Shown: piece after piece, positions 36,897 to 43,699 of the stretch | Numbering within the stretch: the stretch's first letter is position 1 | Layout: every line of letters starts with the position of its first letter | Assembly: GCA_903839535.1 (NCBI GenBank) | Contig: CAIMCT010000217.1 | Location: 1-49,016 of the forward strand | Reading direction: 5' to 3' | From: an uncultured Desulfobacteraceae bacterium | GTDB lineage: Bacteria > Desulfobacterota > Desulfobacteria > Desulfobacterales > Desulfatirhabdiaceae | Length of the DNA: 49,016 nt | Notes under the pieces: generated by a model | Databases searched by the model: none | Told to the model about the DNA's origin: nothing | What the model saw: the letters and a program-made list of their open reading frames with translations, nothing else | Translations under genes and position numbers: made by a program

Positions 36897-36932
36897 AGGG
36901 TCATTGCCAGGGTCATTGACAGGATCATTGCT
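36897..36932. repeat. three tandem 12-bp repeats upstream of the metF/hdrA operon
   Basis: AGGGTCATTGCC, AGGGTCATTGAC and AGGATCATTGCT follow one another without gaps. They lie about 160 bases upstream of the first gene of the selenoprotein operon. Spacing of about one helical turn makes them a candidate operator. Confidence 0.55.
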
Positions 36933-37095
36933 GGATAATCATGGACATTTTCCCGAATCGCTTATATTGAAACAGATTGGAATTCATTGTTGCCCGCCGG
37001 GGGCCGTAGGTGTATCCTGAAAGTCTCTGCTTTGCAAAGGGGAGAATTATGCGTATCTTTCTTAAATTCGATCACCCCATATATGAAAATGATAC

Positions 37096-37187
37096 TTCCC
37101 CCTTTGGAAAAGGGGGATTGAGGGGGATTTTTCAGGTGGATAGCCTCATAAATCCCCCCTGGCCCCCCTTTTTCAAAGGGGGGAATT
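37096..37187. repeat. inverted-repeat element with CCCCC..GGGGG hairpins, second copy
   Basis: The left arm is CCCCCTTTGGAAAAGGGGG with GGGGGATTT. The right arm is AAATCCCCCCTGGCCCCCC with CAAAGGGGGGAA. It has the same build as 8469-8572. Confidence 0.75.
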
Positions 37188-37269
37188 CTTTCGATTTGAG
37201 TTGTGATTAGCGGGCACAAGAGCGTTCGATGAAATTTAAGAATGATACAATTCTGCTTTAATAGGAAAC

Positions 37270-38646
37270 GTGTTGATGCAACAGAATGTATCTCGTGGTG
37301 CCACCTTGTTCGCGGTTGGTACCGCCTCCTTTCTCATGCCGTTCATGCTATCCGGCGTGGGCGTCGCCCTGCCGTCGATCGGCCGGGAACTTTCCGCCAG
37401 CGCCATTCAACTCAGCCTGGTGGAGACCGCCTATATGCTGTCGGTTTCCATTTTTATGCTGACCATGGGAAGGCTCGGTGATATTCACGGACGCAGGCGC
37501 ATCTTTCATTGGGGTATCGCCGTTTTTACGCTGATGGGTGGACTGCTGTCCCAGGCGTGGTCCATTCAGGCGATAATCGGTTTCCGATTTTTGCAGGGCA
37601 TTGGCGGTGCCATGATCGCGGCCACCGGGATGGCCATTGTCGTTTCCGTCTTTCCCCCGGAACAAAGGGGCAAGGCGTTGGGAATGATCGTTGCCTGCGT
37701 GTATGCCGGCCTTTCTTGCGGCCCTTTCATTGGCGGAGCCATGATTACCGCCCTTGGCTGGCGATCTTTATTTTATATGTGCGTACCGCTGGGGGTCAGC
37801 AGTTTTTTTCTTGTAAGCTGGAAGCTGCGCGGAGAGTGGGCGGACGCAAAAGGAGAACCGTTCGACTGGAAAGGCGCAGCAGTCTATGCCTGTGCGATTG
37901 TCCTTTTGATCTTTGGAGCCGCCAATCTTGACCATGCAAGATGGTCGTGGGGACTCATATTTGCGGGTATCGCCGGACTATGGATGTTTGTCGCCATGGA
38001 GGCGCACACAAAATATCCGGTGCTGAACGTGGGTCTTTTTCACAATAACCGAGTGTTTGCCCTCAGCAGCCTGGCGGCCCTTCTCAACTACGCCGCCACC
38101 TTCGGCGTAACGTTTTTCTTCAGTCTGTATCTGCAATTTGTCAAGGGCATGTCGCCGGAGCAGGCCGGAGCAGTTCTCATCGTCCAACCCATAGCCCAAG
38201 CCCTGTTTTCCCCGCTTTGCGGACGCCTTTCAGACCGGTATTCGGCGGCGGGGGTGGCCACGGGAGGCATGGCGCTTTGTGCGGCAGGCCTCGGTGTCAG
38301 CACCGCCATCTCCGCATCTACATCCCTGACGGTTCTTGTCGTCATCTTCTTGCTGCTGGGACTTGGCTTCGCCCTGTTTTCATCCCCCAACATGAGCGTG
38401 ATAATGGGCAGCGTGGCACCCAGGTATCTTGGCGTGGCATCCGGGCTTGTGGGCAGCATGCGCACCCTGGGCATGATGACCAGCATGACAATCATCACAG
38501 TTTTACTGTCTGTATTCATGAAAGGCCATTCGATTACTTTCGAAACGCAGACCGACTTTCTTATGACGATGCGCACCGGGCTGGCGTGTTTCTGCCTGTT
38601 GTGCGGCGGAGGCATTCTATGCTCCATAGGCAGACTGCGCCGCTGA
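37270..38646 (+). CDS. MFS drug-exporter-like permease, DHA2 type
   Basis: This polytopic inner-membrane protein of 458 residues has about 14 hydrophobic segments, typical of the EmrB/QacA drug:H+ antiporter family. Visible hallmarks are GRLGDIHGRRRIF (the loop after segment 2) and the segment GFRFLQGIGGAMIAATG (motif C-like region follows). The start is GTG at 37270 or ATG at 37276; AGGA precedes both. No regulator or membrane-fusion partner is adjacent. The substrate is unknown. Confidence 0.9.
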   Translation: MLMQQNVSRGATLFAVGTASFLMPFMLSGVGVALPSIGRELSASAIQLSLVETAYMLSVSIFMLTMGRLGDIHGRRRIFHWGIAVFTLMGGLLSQAWSIQAIIGFRFLQGIGGAMIAATGMAIVVSVFPPEQRGKALGMIVACVYAGLSCGPFIGGAMITALGWRSLFYMCVPLGVSSFFLVSWKLRGEWADAKGEPFDWKGAAVYACAIVLLIFGAANLDHARWSWGLIFAGIAGLWMFVAMEAHTKYPVLNVGLFHNNRVFALSSLAALLNYAATFGVTFFFSLYLQFVKGMSPEQAGAVLIVQPIAQALFSPLCGRLSDRYSAAGVATGGMALCAAGLGVSTAISASTSLTVLVVIFLLLGLGFALFSSPNMSVIMGSVAPRYLGVASGLVGSMRTLGMMTSMTIITVLLSVFMKGHSITFETQTDFLMTMRTGLACFCLLCGGGILCSIGRLRR

Positions 38647-38690
38647 AGATTTGGCATTGATCATCATTTCGACCAGTTGGGTTTATTTCG

Positions 38691-38747
38691 TAGGGGCGAA
38701 TCTTGTATTCGCCCTTTCGAAAGGGCGAATACAAGGATTCGTCCCTA
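38691..38747. repeat. 57-bp near-perfect palindrome after the MFS gene
   Basis: Arms TAGGGGCGAATC...GTATTCGCCCTTTC and GAAAGGGCGAATAC...GATTCGTCCCTA fold back on each other with one or two mismatches. There is no T-run. It is probably a dispersed repeat that may also stop transcription. Confidence 0.6.
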
Positions 38748-38806
38748 TTATTGCCTGATGGCAGCGATACACGGATAAATTGCCGGCCGAAACGATGATC
38801 AAGGCA

Positions 38807-38874
38807 TAAAAAAATCTGAATCAGACAATGGGGTGTTCTTTGTTGGAAATCGCCTAAGACATCTGATTCAGATT
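38807..38874 (-). terminator. terminator hairpin of the rhodanese gene
   Basis: On the minus strand the arms AATCTGAATCAGA (38874-38862) and TCTGATTCAGATT (38825-38813) are perfect complements, separated by 36 bases and followed by a T-run. The first arm overlaps the stop codon of the rhodanese gene. The long loop lowers confidence. Confidence 0.45.
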
Positions 38875-39454
38875 ATTTGGAAACATGATAAATCAAAGTG
38901 GTATCCAGATCGTAAGTCCATGGAGCCGGTGAATTTTTCCAGCCATTTTTGACGCGCTTGCCTTTTGAATAGCTTTCGTCATCGGTAACCTTATCCCCTT
39001 CAAAGCCATCCACGATATTATACACGTTGGTGAATCCGGCCTTTGCTAGCCGGTTAACGGAAACTGAACTGCGCTGTCCGGAACGGCACATTATCAGTAT
39101 CACGTCATCGACCCCGGCTTTCTGTTTCACCTGGGCCTCAAACTCTGCATTGGGCTCGAGTGCATAGTCTTTTTTTTCAGCATCCCATTTTCCCGTCCAG
39201 AGCATGGATGGAATGTTGAAGGCCATCGGCGCATGGCCAACGAATGAGTATTCCTCGGCAATCCGGCAGTCAATGATCTTGACTTTTGCCGGGTTTGCCT
39301 TCCAAATCTCGTAGGCTTCGATGGATGTCGCATATTTGCCCAAGGTGGTATGTTTTCTTTCATCCTTGGGTGCAGGCGTTTCCGCCCAGGCCACAGCGCC
39401 CAAACTGACAATCAGCAGAGCTGCAAGCACCATTTTCAATCTTTTTCGAATCAT
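38873..39454 (-). CDS. exported rhodanese-domain protein
   Basis: The protein has 193 residues. An N-terminal signal peptide (MIRKRLKMVLAALLIVSLG, then AVAWA, with cleavage likely near AWA-ET at residue 24) directs export. A single rhodanese domain follows with active-site loop MCRSGQRSS, which contains the catalytic cysteine. It may handle periplasmic sulfane sulfur or act as a sulfurtransferase; the substrate is unknown. A frame is open further upstream, but AAAAGGAGAAG and the signal peptide place the start at 39454. Confidence 0.87.
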   Translation of the reverse strand: MIRKRLKMVLAALLIVSLGAVAWAETPAPKDERKHTTLGKYATSIEAYEIWKANPAKVKIIDCRIAEEYSFVGHAPMAFNIPSMLWTGKWDAEKKDYALEPNAEFEAQVKQKAGVDDVILIMCRSGQRSSVSVNRLAKAGFTNVYNIVDGFEGDKVTDDESYSKGKRVKNGWKNSPAPWTYDLDTTLIYHVSK

Positions 39455-39520
39455 TTTTTCTTCTCCTTTTTTTGATGTGTTATGAGGTAACTGTTCATTT
39501 CCCCAAGCGAGAGCGATGAT

Positions 39521-39603
39521 GGGGACGGGCATTGATATATTGATTTAGATGGTTTTCACTCGCCTGTTATTCAACGTCAATCAATATATCAATACCCGTC
39601 CCC
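39521..39603. repeat. 83-bp element with 25-bp inverted ends (REP-like)
   Basis: The left arm GGGGACGGGCATTGATATAT plus TGATT and the right arm AATCA plus ATATATCAATACCCGTCCCC are inverted copies with one mismatch. The right end overlaps the last base of the lpdA stop codon. A solo left arm lies at 42947-42971. The build recalls REP-type elements mobilised by single-strand transposases. Confidence 0.7.
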
Positions 39604-40988
39604 TACTTTTTGGCGGCATCCATCAGGACTTCTGAAAATGAAGGATGGCTGTGAATCGTTCTGGCGATATCTTCGGAGCTTGCCCCCATTTCCATGGCCA
39701 GCACGGCTTCTGCAATCATTTCGGAAACCCGGGGACCGATCATGTGGATGCCAAGGATCCGATCCGTCCGGGCATGGGAAAGGATTTTGACGAGTCCTCC
39801 GGTTTCGCCCATGCACTGCGCCCGGCCATTTCCGGAAAACGGACAGGTACCGGCAATGTAGGGGATTTCCCGGGCCTTTACCTGCTCTTCGGTCAGGCCC
39901 ACGCTGGCCACTTCCGGCCAGGTATAAATGACGGACGGCATGGCATCGTAGTTGACTTCCGAAAAAAGTCCAGACATGGCTTCGACGGCGGCAATTCCCT
40001 CTGCGGACGCTTTATGCGCCAACATGGAACCGGGAACGACATCTCCGACTGCATAAATCGACGAAACGCTGGTCTGAAAGCTGGAATCGACGCGGATGTG
40101 GCCAGTTTTTGGATCCATTTCAACGCCGGCGGCTTCAAGACCCAGTCCCGTGGTCAGAGGCTTTCGGCCCACGGCGACCAGAACGCGGTCAAATTCCATC
40201 ATGTCCGATTTGCCGTTGGATTCAAGAGTCAGCTTCACTGCGCCTTCTGATACATCTGCATGGGTCACGGTGGTTTTCAGTCGAAATGTCATTCCCTGCT
40301 TGTCGAGTATGCGCTTTAATGATCGGCTGATCTGGCCATCCAGGCTTGCGGCAATCTGAGGCAGCATTTCGATGACCGTAACCTTTGCGCCCAGTCGTTG
40401 CCAGACAGAACCCAGTTCCAGACCGATATAGCCGCCACCGATAATCCCGAGTGTCCGTGGAACCTCGAAGAATTTCAGCGCGCCGGTTGATGTGACAATC
40501 CGGTCCTCGTCAAATTCCATGCCTGGAACCGTGACCGGAACGCTACCGGTTGCCAGCAGAATGAATTTTGCGCCAATAATGTGAACGCCGCCATCGCCTC
40601 CGACAACTTCAACACGATGCGCGTCCATGACCCTGGCCGTTCCCTGAAGGAGATTAACGCGGCTGGCTTCCAGAAGCTTTCCCAACTGTTTGGTCAGGGC
40701 CTCCACCACTTGCTCTTTTCGGGTCATCATGGTCGGCAAATCAAGTGTAGCACCCGTCACCAGAATACCGTGAGCAGACAGCCCGTTCTTTGTCATTGCA
40801 TAAAGTTCGCTGGAATCCAGAAGCGCCTTGCTGGGAATACATCCAACATTAAGGCACGCACCGCCTGGGCGCGACGCTTTTTCGACGCAGGCTACCGTCA
40901 TTCCCATTCCGGATGCTTTTACTGCAGCCGTATAGCCGCCGGGTCCGCTGCCGATGACCACCAGATCATAAATATTTTCCGCCGCCAT
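39603..40988 (-). CDS. lpdA: dihydrolipoamide dehydrogenase (E3)
   Basis: This FAD disulfide oxidoreductase reoxidises dihydrolipoamide with NAD+. It has 461 residues. The FAD motif GSGPGG lies at the N-terminus, and the redox disulfide in GGACLNVGCIPSKALL. The NAD motif GGGYIGLELGS lies mid-protein. The C-terminal dimer-interface catalytic pair is in IHSHPSFSE. The ATG at 40988 lies just after the stop of the E2 gene (ATTTGATT), with GGAG inside that gene's last codons, so the two are coupled. It serves as E3 for the E2 upstream and possibly for a glycine cleavage system. Confidence 0.95.
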   Translation of the reverse strand: MAAENIYDLVVIGSGPGGYTAAVKASGMGMTVACVEKASRPGGACLNVGCIPSKALLDSSELYAMTKNGLSAHGILVTGATLDLPTMMTRKEQVVEALTKQLGKLLEASRVNLLQGTARVMDAHRVEVVGGDGGVHIIGAKFILLATGSVPVTVPGMEFDEDRIVTSTGALKFFEVPRTLGIIGGGYIGLELGSVWQRLGAKVTVIEMLPQIAASLDGQISRSLKRILDKQGMTFRLKTTVTHADVSEGAVKLTLESNGKSDMMEFDRVLVAVGRKPLTTGLGLEAAGVEMDPKTGHIRVDSSFQTSVSSIYAVGDVVPGSMLAHKASAEGIAAVEAMSGLFSEVNYDAMPSVIYTWPEVASVGLTEEQVKAREIPYIAGTCPFSGNGRAQCMGETGGLVKILSHARTDRILGIHMIGPRVSEMIAEAVLAMEMGASSEDIARTIHSHPSFSEVLMDAAKK

Positions 40989-40990
40989 AA

Positions 40991-42403
40991 TCAAATCTCC
41001 ATCATGAGTCGTTCAGGTTCTTCTATACATTCCTTGATCCGTTTCAGGAAGGAAACTGCGCCCCTGCCATCCACAATGCGGTGATCGTAACTGAGTGCTA
41101 CATACATCATGGGCCGGATAACAATGGTGTCGTCAATTACCACTGGACGTTTTTCGATCTTGTGCATGCCAAGAATGCCGCTTTGAGGGGGATTCAAGAT
41201 GGGGGTGCTAAGAAGAGATCCATATACGCCGCCGTTACTGATGGTAAAGGTTCCACCTTCAAGATCGGACAAACCAAGTTTTCCGGAAGCGATTTTATTC
41301 ACTACCGATGCAATGGCTTTTTCCAGATCCGCAAATCCCATGCGATCCGCGTAACGAAGAATCGGAACTACCAGGCCCCGATCACTGCCGACCGCAATTC
41401 CGATATGGTAGTAATTGTGATAGACGATGTCCTTCGCGTCGATAAATGCGTTGATATCGGGAAAATCCTTTAGAGCGGCGATGCTGGCCTTGATAAAAAA
41501 CCCCATGAAACCCAGGGACACCCCGTATTTTTTCTGAAACATGTCTTTGTAACGGATTCGAATCGCCATCACACGGCTCATGTCGATTTCATTGAACGTT
41601 GTGAGCATGGCTGTCTGCTGTTTGACTTGAACAAGCCTTTCAGCAATCGTCCGACGGATCGGAGTCATGGTTTTGCGGATCGTGAGTTGATCCATGGTTT
41701 CATGCATAATCTCATTTATTGTCTCGTTCATAACCGCACTTATGGTCTCATGAAGGGGCGCATCCATGGCCGCTCGCAGGGGTGGTCCGGTTGGTGGTCC
41801 GGTTGGTAATCCGGTTGCTGATTCGGCAGGCATGGCCGGCGCTGCTTCAAGATGCAGCAAGACATCCCCCTTGGTGATCCTTCCGCCGGGTCCTGTTCCG
41901 GTAATGGCGGCGACATCGACAGGACGTTTCGTTCTGTTTTCGTGGATGAGGCGGCGGACGGAGGGAGGCAAATGGGTTGAATCATGAATGGGTAGGTGAG
42001 GTGATGTGGTGGGAGCGTCCACCGGCGGTACTGATGGATGGGCTTCGCTGGGCGGATGAAGGAATGCGGAAGGGACAGGCATCAGCGACTCTGAAGATTG
42101 AAACCCGTTTGCCAAGTGAAGCAGCGGAGAAGATATCGAGGGCGCGGGGGCGATTGTCTCGGCACCTTCCGCCACAGCAAGGGTTGCGACAACCGCACCG
42201 ATGGACGCAGTTGTTCCCGCAGGAACCTGAATATGAAGCACTCCGCTGGCTTCCGCCGCCACTTCCAGCGACACTTTGTCAGTTTCGATCAGCAGTATTG
42301 GCTCATCTTTTTTTACCGCATCTCCATCATTTCTAAGCCACTGGGCAAGAACTGCTTCCCTGATTGATTCCCCCACGCTGGGGATTCTGATTTCAATGAC
42401 CAT
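40991..42403 (-). CDS. sucB: dihydrolipoamide acyltransferase (E2, 2-oxoglutarate dehydrogenase type)
   Basis: This is the E2 core of a 2-oxoacid dehydrogenase complex, 470 residues. One N-terminal lipoyl domain has K43 in ETDKVSLEVAA. A long Ser/Pro-rich linker follows. A peripheral-subunit binding domain (PPSVRRLIHENR) comes next, then a stretch unusually rich in methionine (ISAVMNETINEIMHETMDQL) at about residues 220-240. The C-terminal catalytic domain has the active site SYDHRIVDGRGAVSFLKR. The sequence favours the succinyltransferase type. No E1 gene is adjacent: upstream lies an HNH nuclease. ATG 42403 was preferred over an in-frame GTG at 42415; neither has a strong ribosome site. Confidence 0.92.
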   Translation of the reverse strand: MVIEIRIPSVGESIREAVLAQWLRNDGDAVKKDEPILLIETDKVSLEVAAEASGVLHIQVPAGTTASIGAVVATLAVAEGAETIAPAPSISSPLLHLANGFQSSESLMPVPSAFLHPPSEAHPSVPPVDAPTTSPHLPIHDSTHLPPSVRRLIHENRTKRPVDVAAITGTGPGGRITKGDVLLHLEAAPAMPAESATGLPTGPPTGPPLRAAMDAPLHETISAVMNETINEIMHETMDQLTIRKTMTPIRRTIAERLVQVKQQTAMLTTFNEIDMSRVMAIRIRYKDMFQKKYGVSLGFMGFFIKASIAALKDFPDINAFIDAKDIVYHNYYHIGIAVGSDRGLVVPILRYADRMGFADLEKAIASVVNKIASGKLGLSDLEGGTFTISNGGVYGSLLSTPILNPPQSGILGMHKIEKRPVVIDDTIVIRPMMYVALSYDHRIVDGRGAVSFLKRIKECIEEPERLMMEI

Positions 42404-42457
42404 GCCGCCTCTCACATCTTAATAACGAAATAGAAGTTAATAATTACGAATGCATAA

Positions 42458-42856
42458 TTATTTTATTGATTTGTCTTTGCTTTTAAGCAATGCCTCAAGG
42501 GCGGCGAACGGTTTGTGTCCGGAACCAGTATCCGTCGTAACGTCGCCCGGGGTTTCAGCGCCGTACCATTCGGCATCCAGATACCGGGAGTGTTCATTTT
42601 CATGACAGTAGAGACAAAGCAGCTCCCAGTTGTTGCCGTCTGGCGGGTTGTTGTCGTGGTTGTGATCCTTATGGTGGACCGTCAGTTCCCGAAGCTTTTT
42701 CCCTTCAAATTCGCGTGCGCATCTCGCACAAACCCATGGAAACAGTTTGAGTGCGCGTTCACGGTAAGTCTTTTCCCGAAGCTCCCGACCTGCCTTGGCC
42801 TCGGCAATGATCCGATCCATACTGCCTGTTTCCGCCAATTTCTTTTTCTGTGACAT
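42458..42856 (-). CDS. yajD: YajD-family HNH nuclease
   Basis: This small HNH endonuclease-fold protein has 132 residues. The core contains CARCAREFEGKKLRELTVHH, followed by HNNPPDGNNWELLCLYCHENEH. It has two Cx2C zinc pairs and the catalytic HH of the HNH motif, as in E. coli YajD. The N-terminus (ETGSMDRIIAEAKAGRELRE) is also typical of YajD. The biological role is not known. The gene lies upstream of the E2 gene but has no evident functional link to it. Confidence 0.85.
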   Translation of the reverse strand: MSQKKKLAETGSMDRIIAEAKAGRELREKTYRERALKLFPWVCARCAREFEGKKLRELTVHHKDHNHDNNPPDGNNWELLCLYCHENEHSRYLDAEWYGAETPGDVTTDTGSGHKPFAALEALLKSKDKSIK

Positions 42857-42946
42857 ATACCTGACTTTCGGACAATGGGCTATAGGTAAACTTCCATAAT
42901 TCGATATTACTACCTATAATGTTGCACCCTTGTCAACAAGTAAGTA

Positions 42947-42971
42947 GAGGACGGGAATTGATATATTGATT
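42947..42971 (+). repeat. solo arm of the REP-like element
   Basis: GAGGACGGGAATTGATATAT plus TGATT matches the left arm at 39521-39545 with small changes. The right arm is absent. Confidence 0.6.
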
Positions 42972-43011
42972 GACACGGTTTTATTCGTTTGGAGTCCAAA
43001 CTGATTTAAAC

Positions 43012-43070
43012 GTAACCGTTCCCGCCCCCTACCAGCGGGAGGGAGTCGGGTGGAGGGGGCTGAACGATTA
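43012..43070. repeat. inverted-repeat element with GTAACCGTTC ends
   Basis: The ends GTAACCGTTC and GAACGATTA enclose a CCAGCGGGAGGG core. It is related to 25324-25365, and abuts the next element at 43071. Confidence 0.55.
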
Positions 43071-43226
43071 TATACTGCAAACAGGCATAATCTTTCGTCG
43101 TGGAGCCGGCATCTTGCCGGCTGCTGCAGCCGGCAGGATGCCGGCTCCACCTGCGCTTTCCTCCCCCAGCAGGGGATGGTTTGGGTGAGGGTTCAAAAGT
43201 TAAAATTATAACCATTGACAGTATAT
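43071..43226. repeat. MITE-like element with a second palindrome nested inside
   Basis: The outer ends TATACTGCAAAC and TTGACAGTATA, and the core CCCCCAGCAGGGGATGG, belong to the family at 23901-24007. Inside, at 43100-43150, lies a separate 51-bp palindrome with arms GTGGAGCCGGCATC and GATGCCGGCTCCAC around GCCGGCTGC and GCAGCCGGC. Confidence 0.7.
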
Positions 43227-43243
43227 CTGAAGGGTATGTAATT

Positions 43244-43318
43244 ATGAAACATGCGGAATGTAAAAACGGAATTTGCTTTTCGCTCAGGAACACTTTAAGA
43301 TTAGGCGACTGTATTTGA
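43244..43318 (+). CDS. possible 24-residue cysteine-containing peptide
   Basis: The frame MKHAECKNGICFSLRNTLRL ends with GDCI and a TGA. It has three cysteines and starts in the right flank of a repeat element, with only a weak ribosome site (GAAGGG). I do not recognise it and list it only because the stretch is otherwise empty. Confidence 0.15.
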   Translation: MKHAECKNGICFSLRNTLRLGDCI

Positions 43319-43369
43319 CAGGATGGAGAAATATGAGTTCACAGGATGGATGAGCGGCAAAGCACCTCT

Positions 43370-43598
43370 GGGACCGCCGCACCCCAGTGCGGCAGTTATG
43401 ATGTCAAAAGCGAAGTGAGCCGCTCTTGAATGGGTGGTTATGCCGAATCGTTGCCATGTATTTATTGAACTGTTTGAGGGTGTTGCTTTGGGGAAAATCG
43501 TGTTGTCATGGAATAGTAGGGGCAACCGGCTGGTCGCCCTCACTCTTCGGCGCGGTTTATAAACGAACACAAGGGCCGCACTGGGGTGCGGCGCTCCC
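43370..43598. repeat. 229-bp segment bounded by 24-bp inverted repeats
   Basis: The left end is GGGACCGCCGCACCCCAGTG plus CGGC, and the right end GCCGCACTGGGGTGCGGCGC plus TCCC; these are inverted with one mismatch. A degenerate copy of the 2859-2876 palindrome lies inside, at 43516-43540. No convincing gene lies in between. Confidence 0.6.
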
Positions 43599-43699
43599 AG
43601 GGGGGGGGCTTCCAACACCCTGTTTGGAAAACGAAATTATTTTCTATAAAACGATACAAGCACATTACCCAACACAGAAACAACCAAAGGATCAAGACA

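Larger units (their letters stand above)
36740..37269. other. intergenic region between divergent metF-like and MFS genes
   Basis: No gene is supported. The part near the metF-like gene is AT-rich (36780-36870) and probably holds the operon promoter. It is followed by three tandem 12-bp repeats (36897-36932) and, nearer the MFS gene, a dispersed inverted-repeat element (37096-37187). Confidence 0.6.

Noticed and set aside
38691-38747. 57-bp palindrome as a rho-independent terminator of the MFS gene
   Set aside because: It lacks a T-run on either strand and has the look of a dispersed repeat; a separate hairpin with a T-run lies at 38807-38874.
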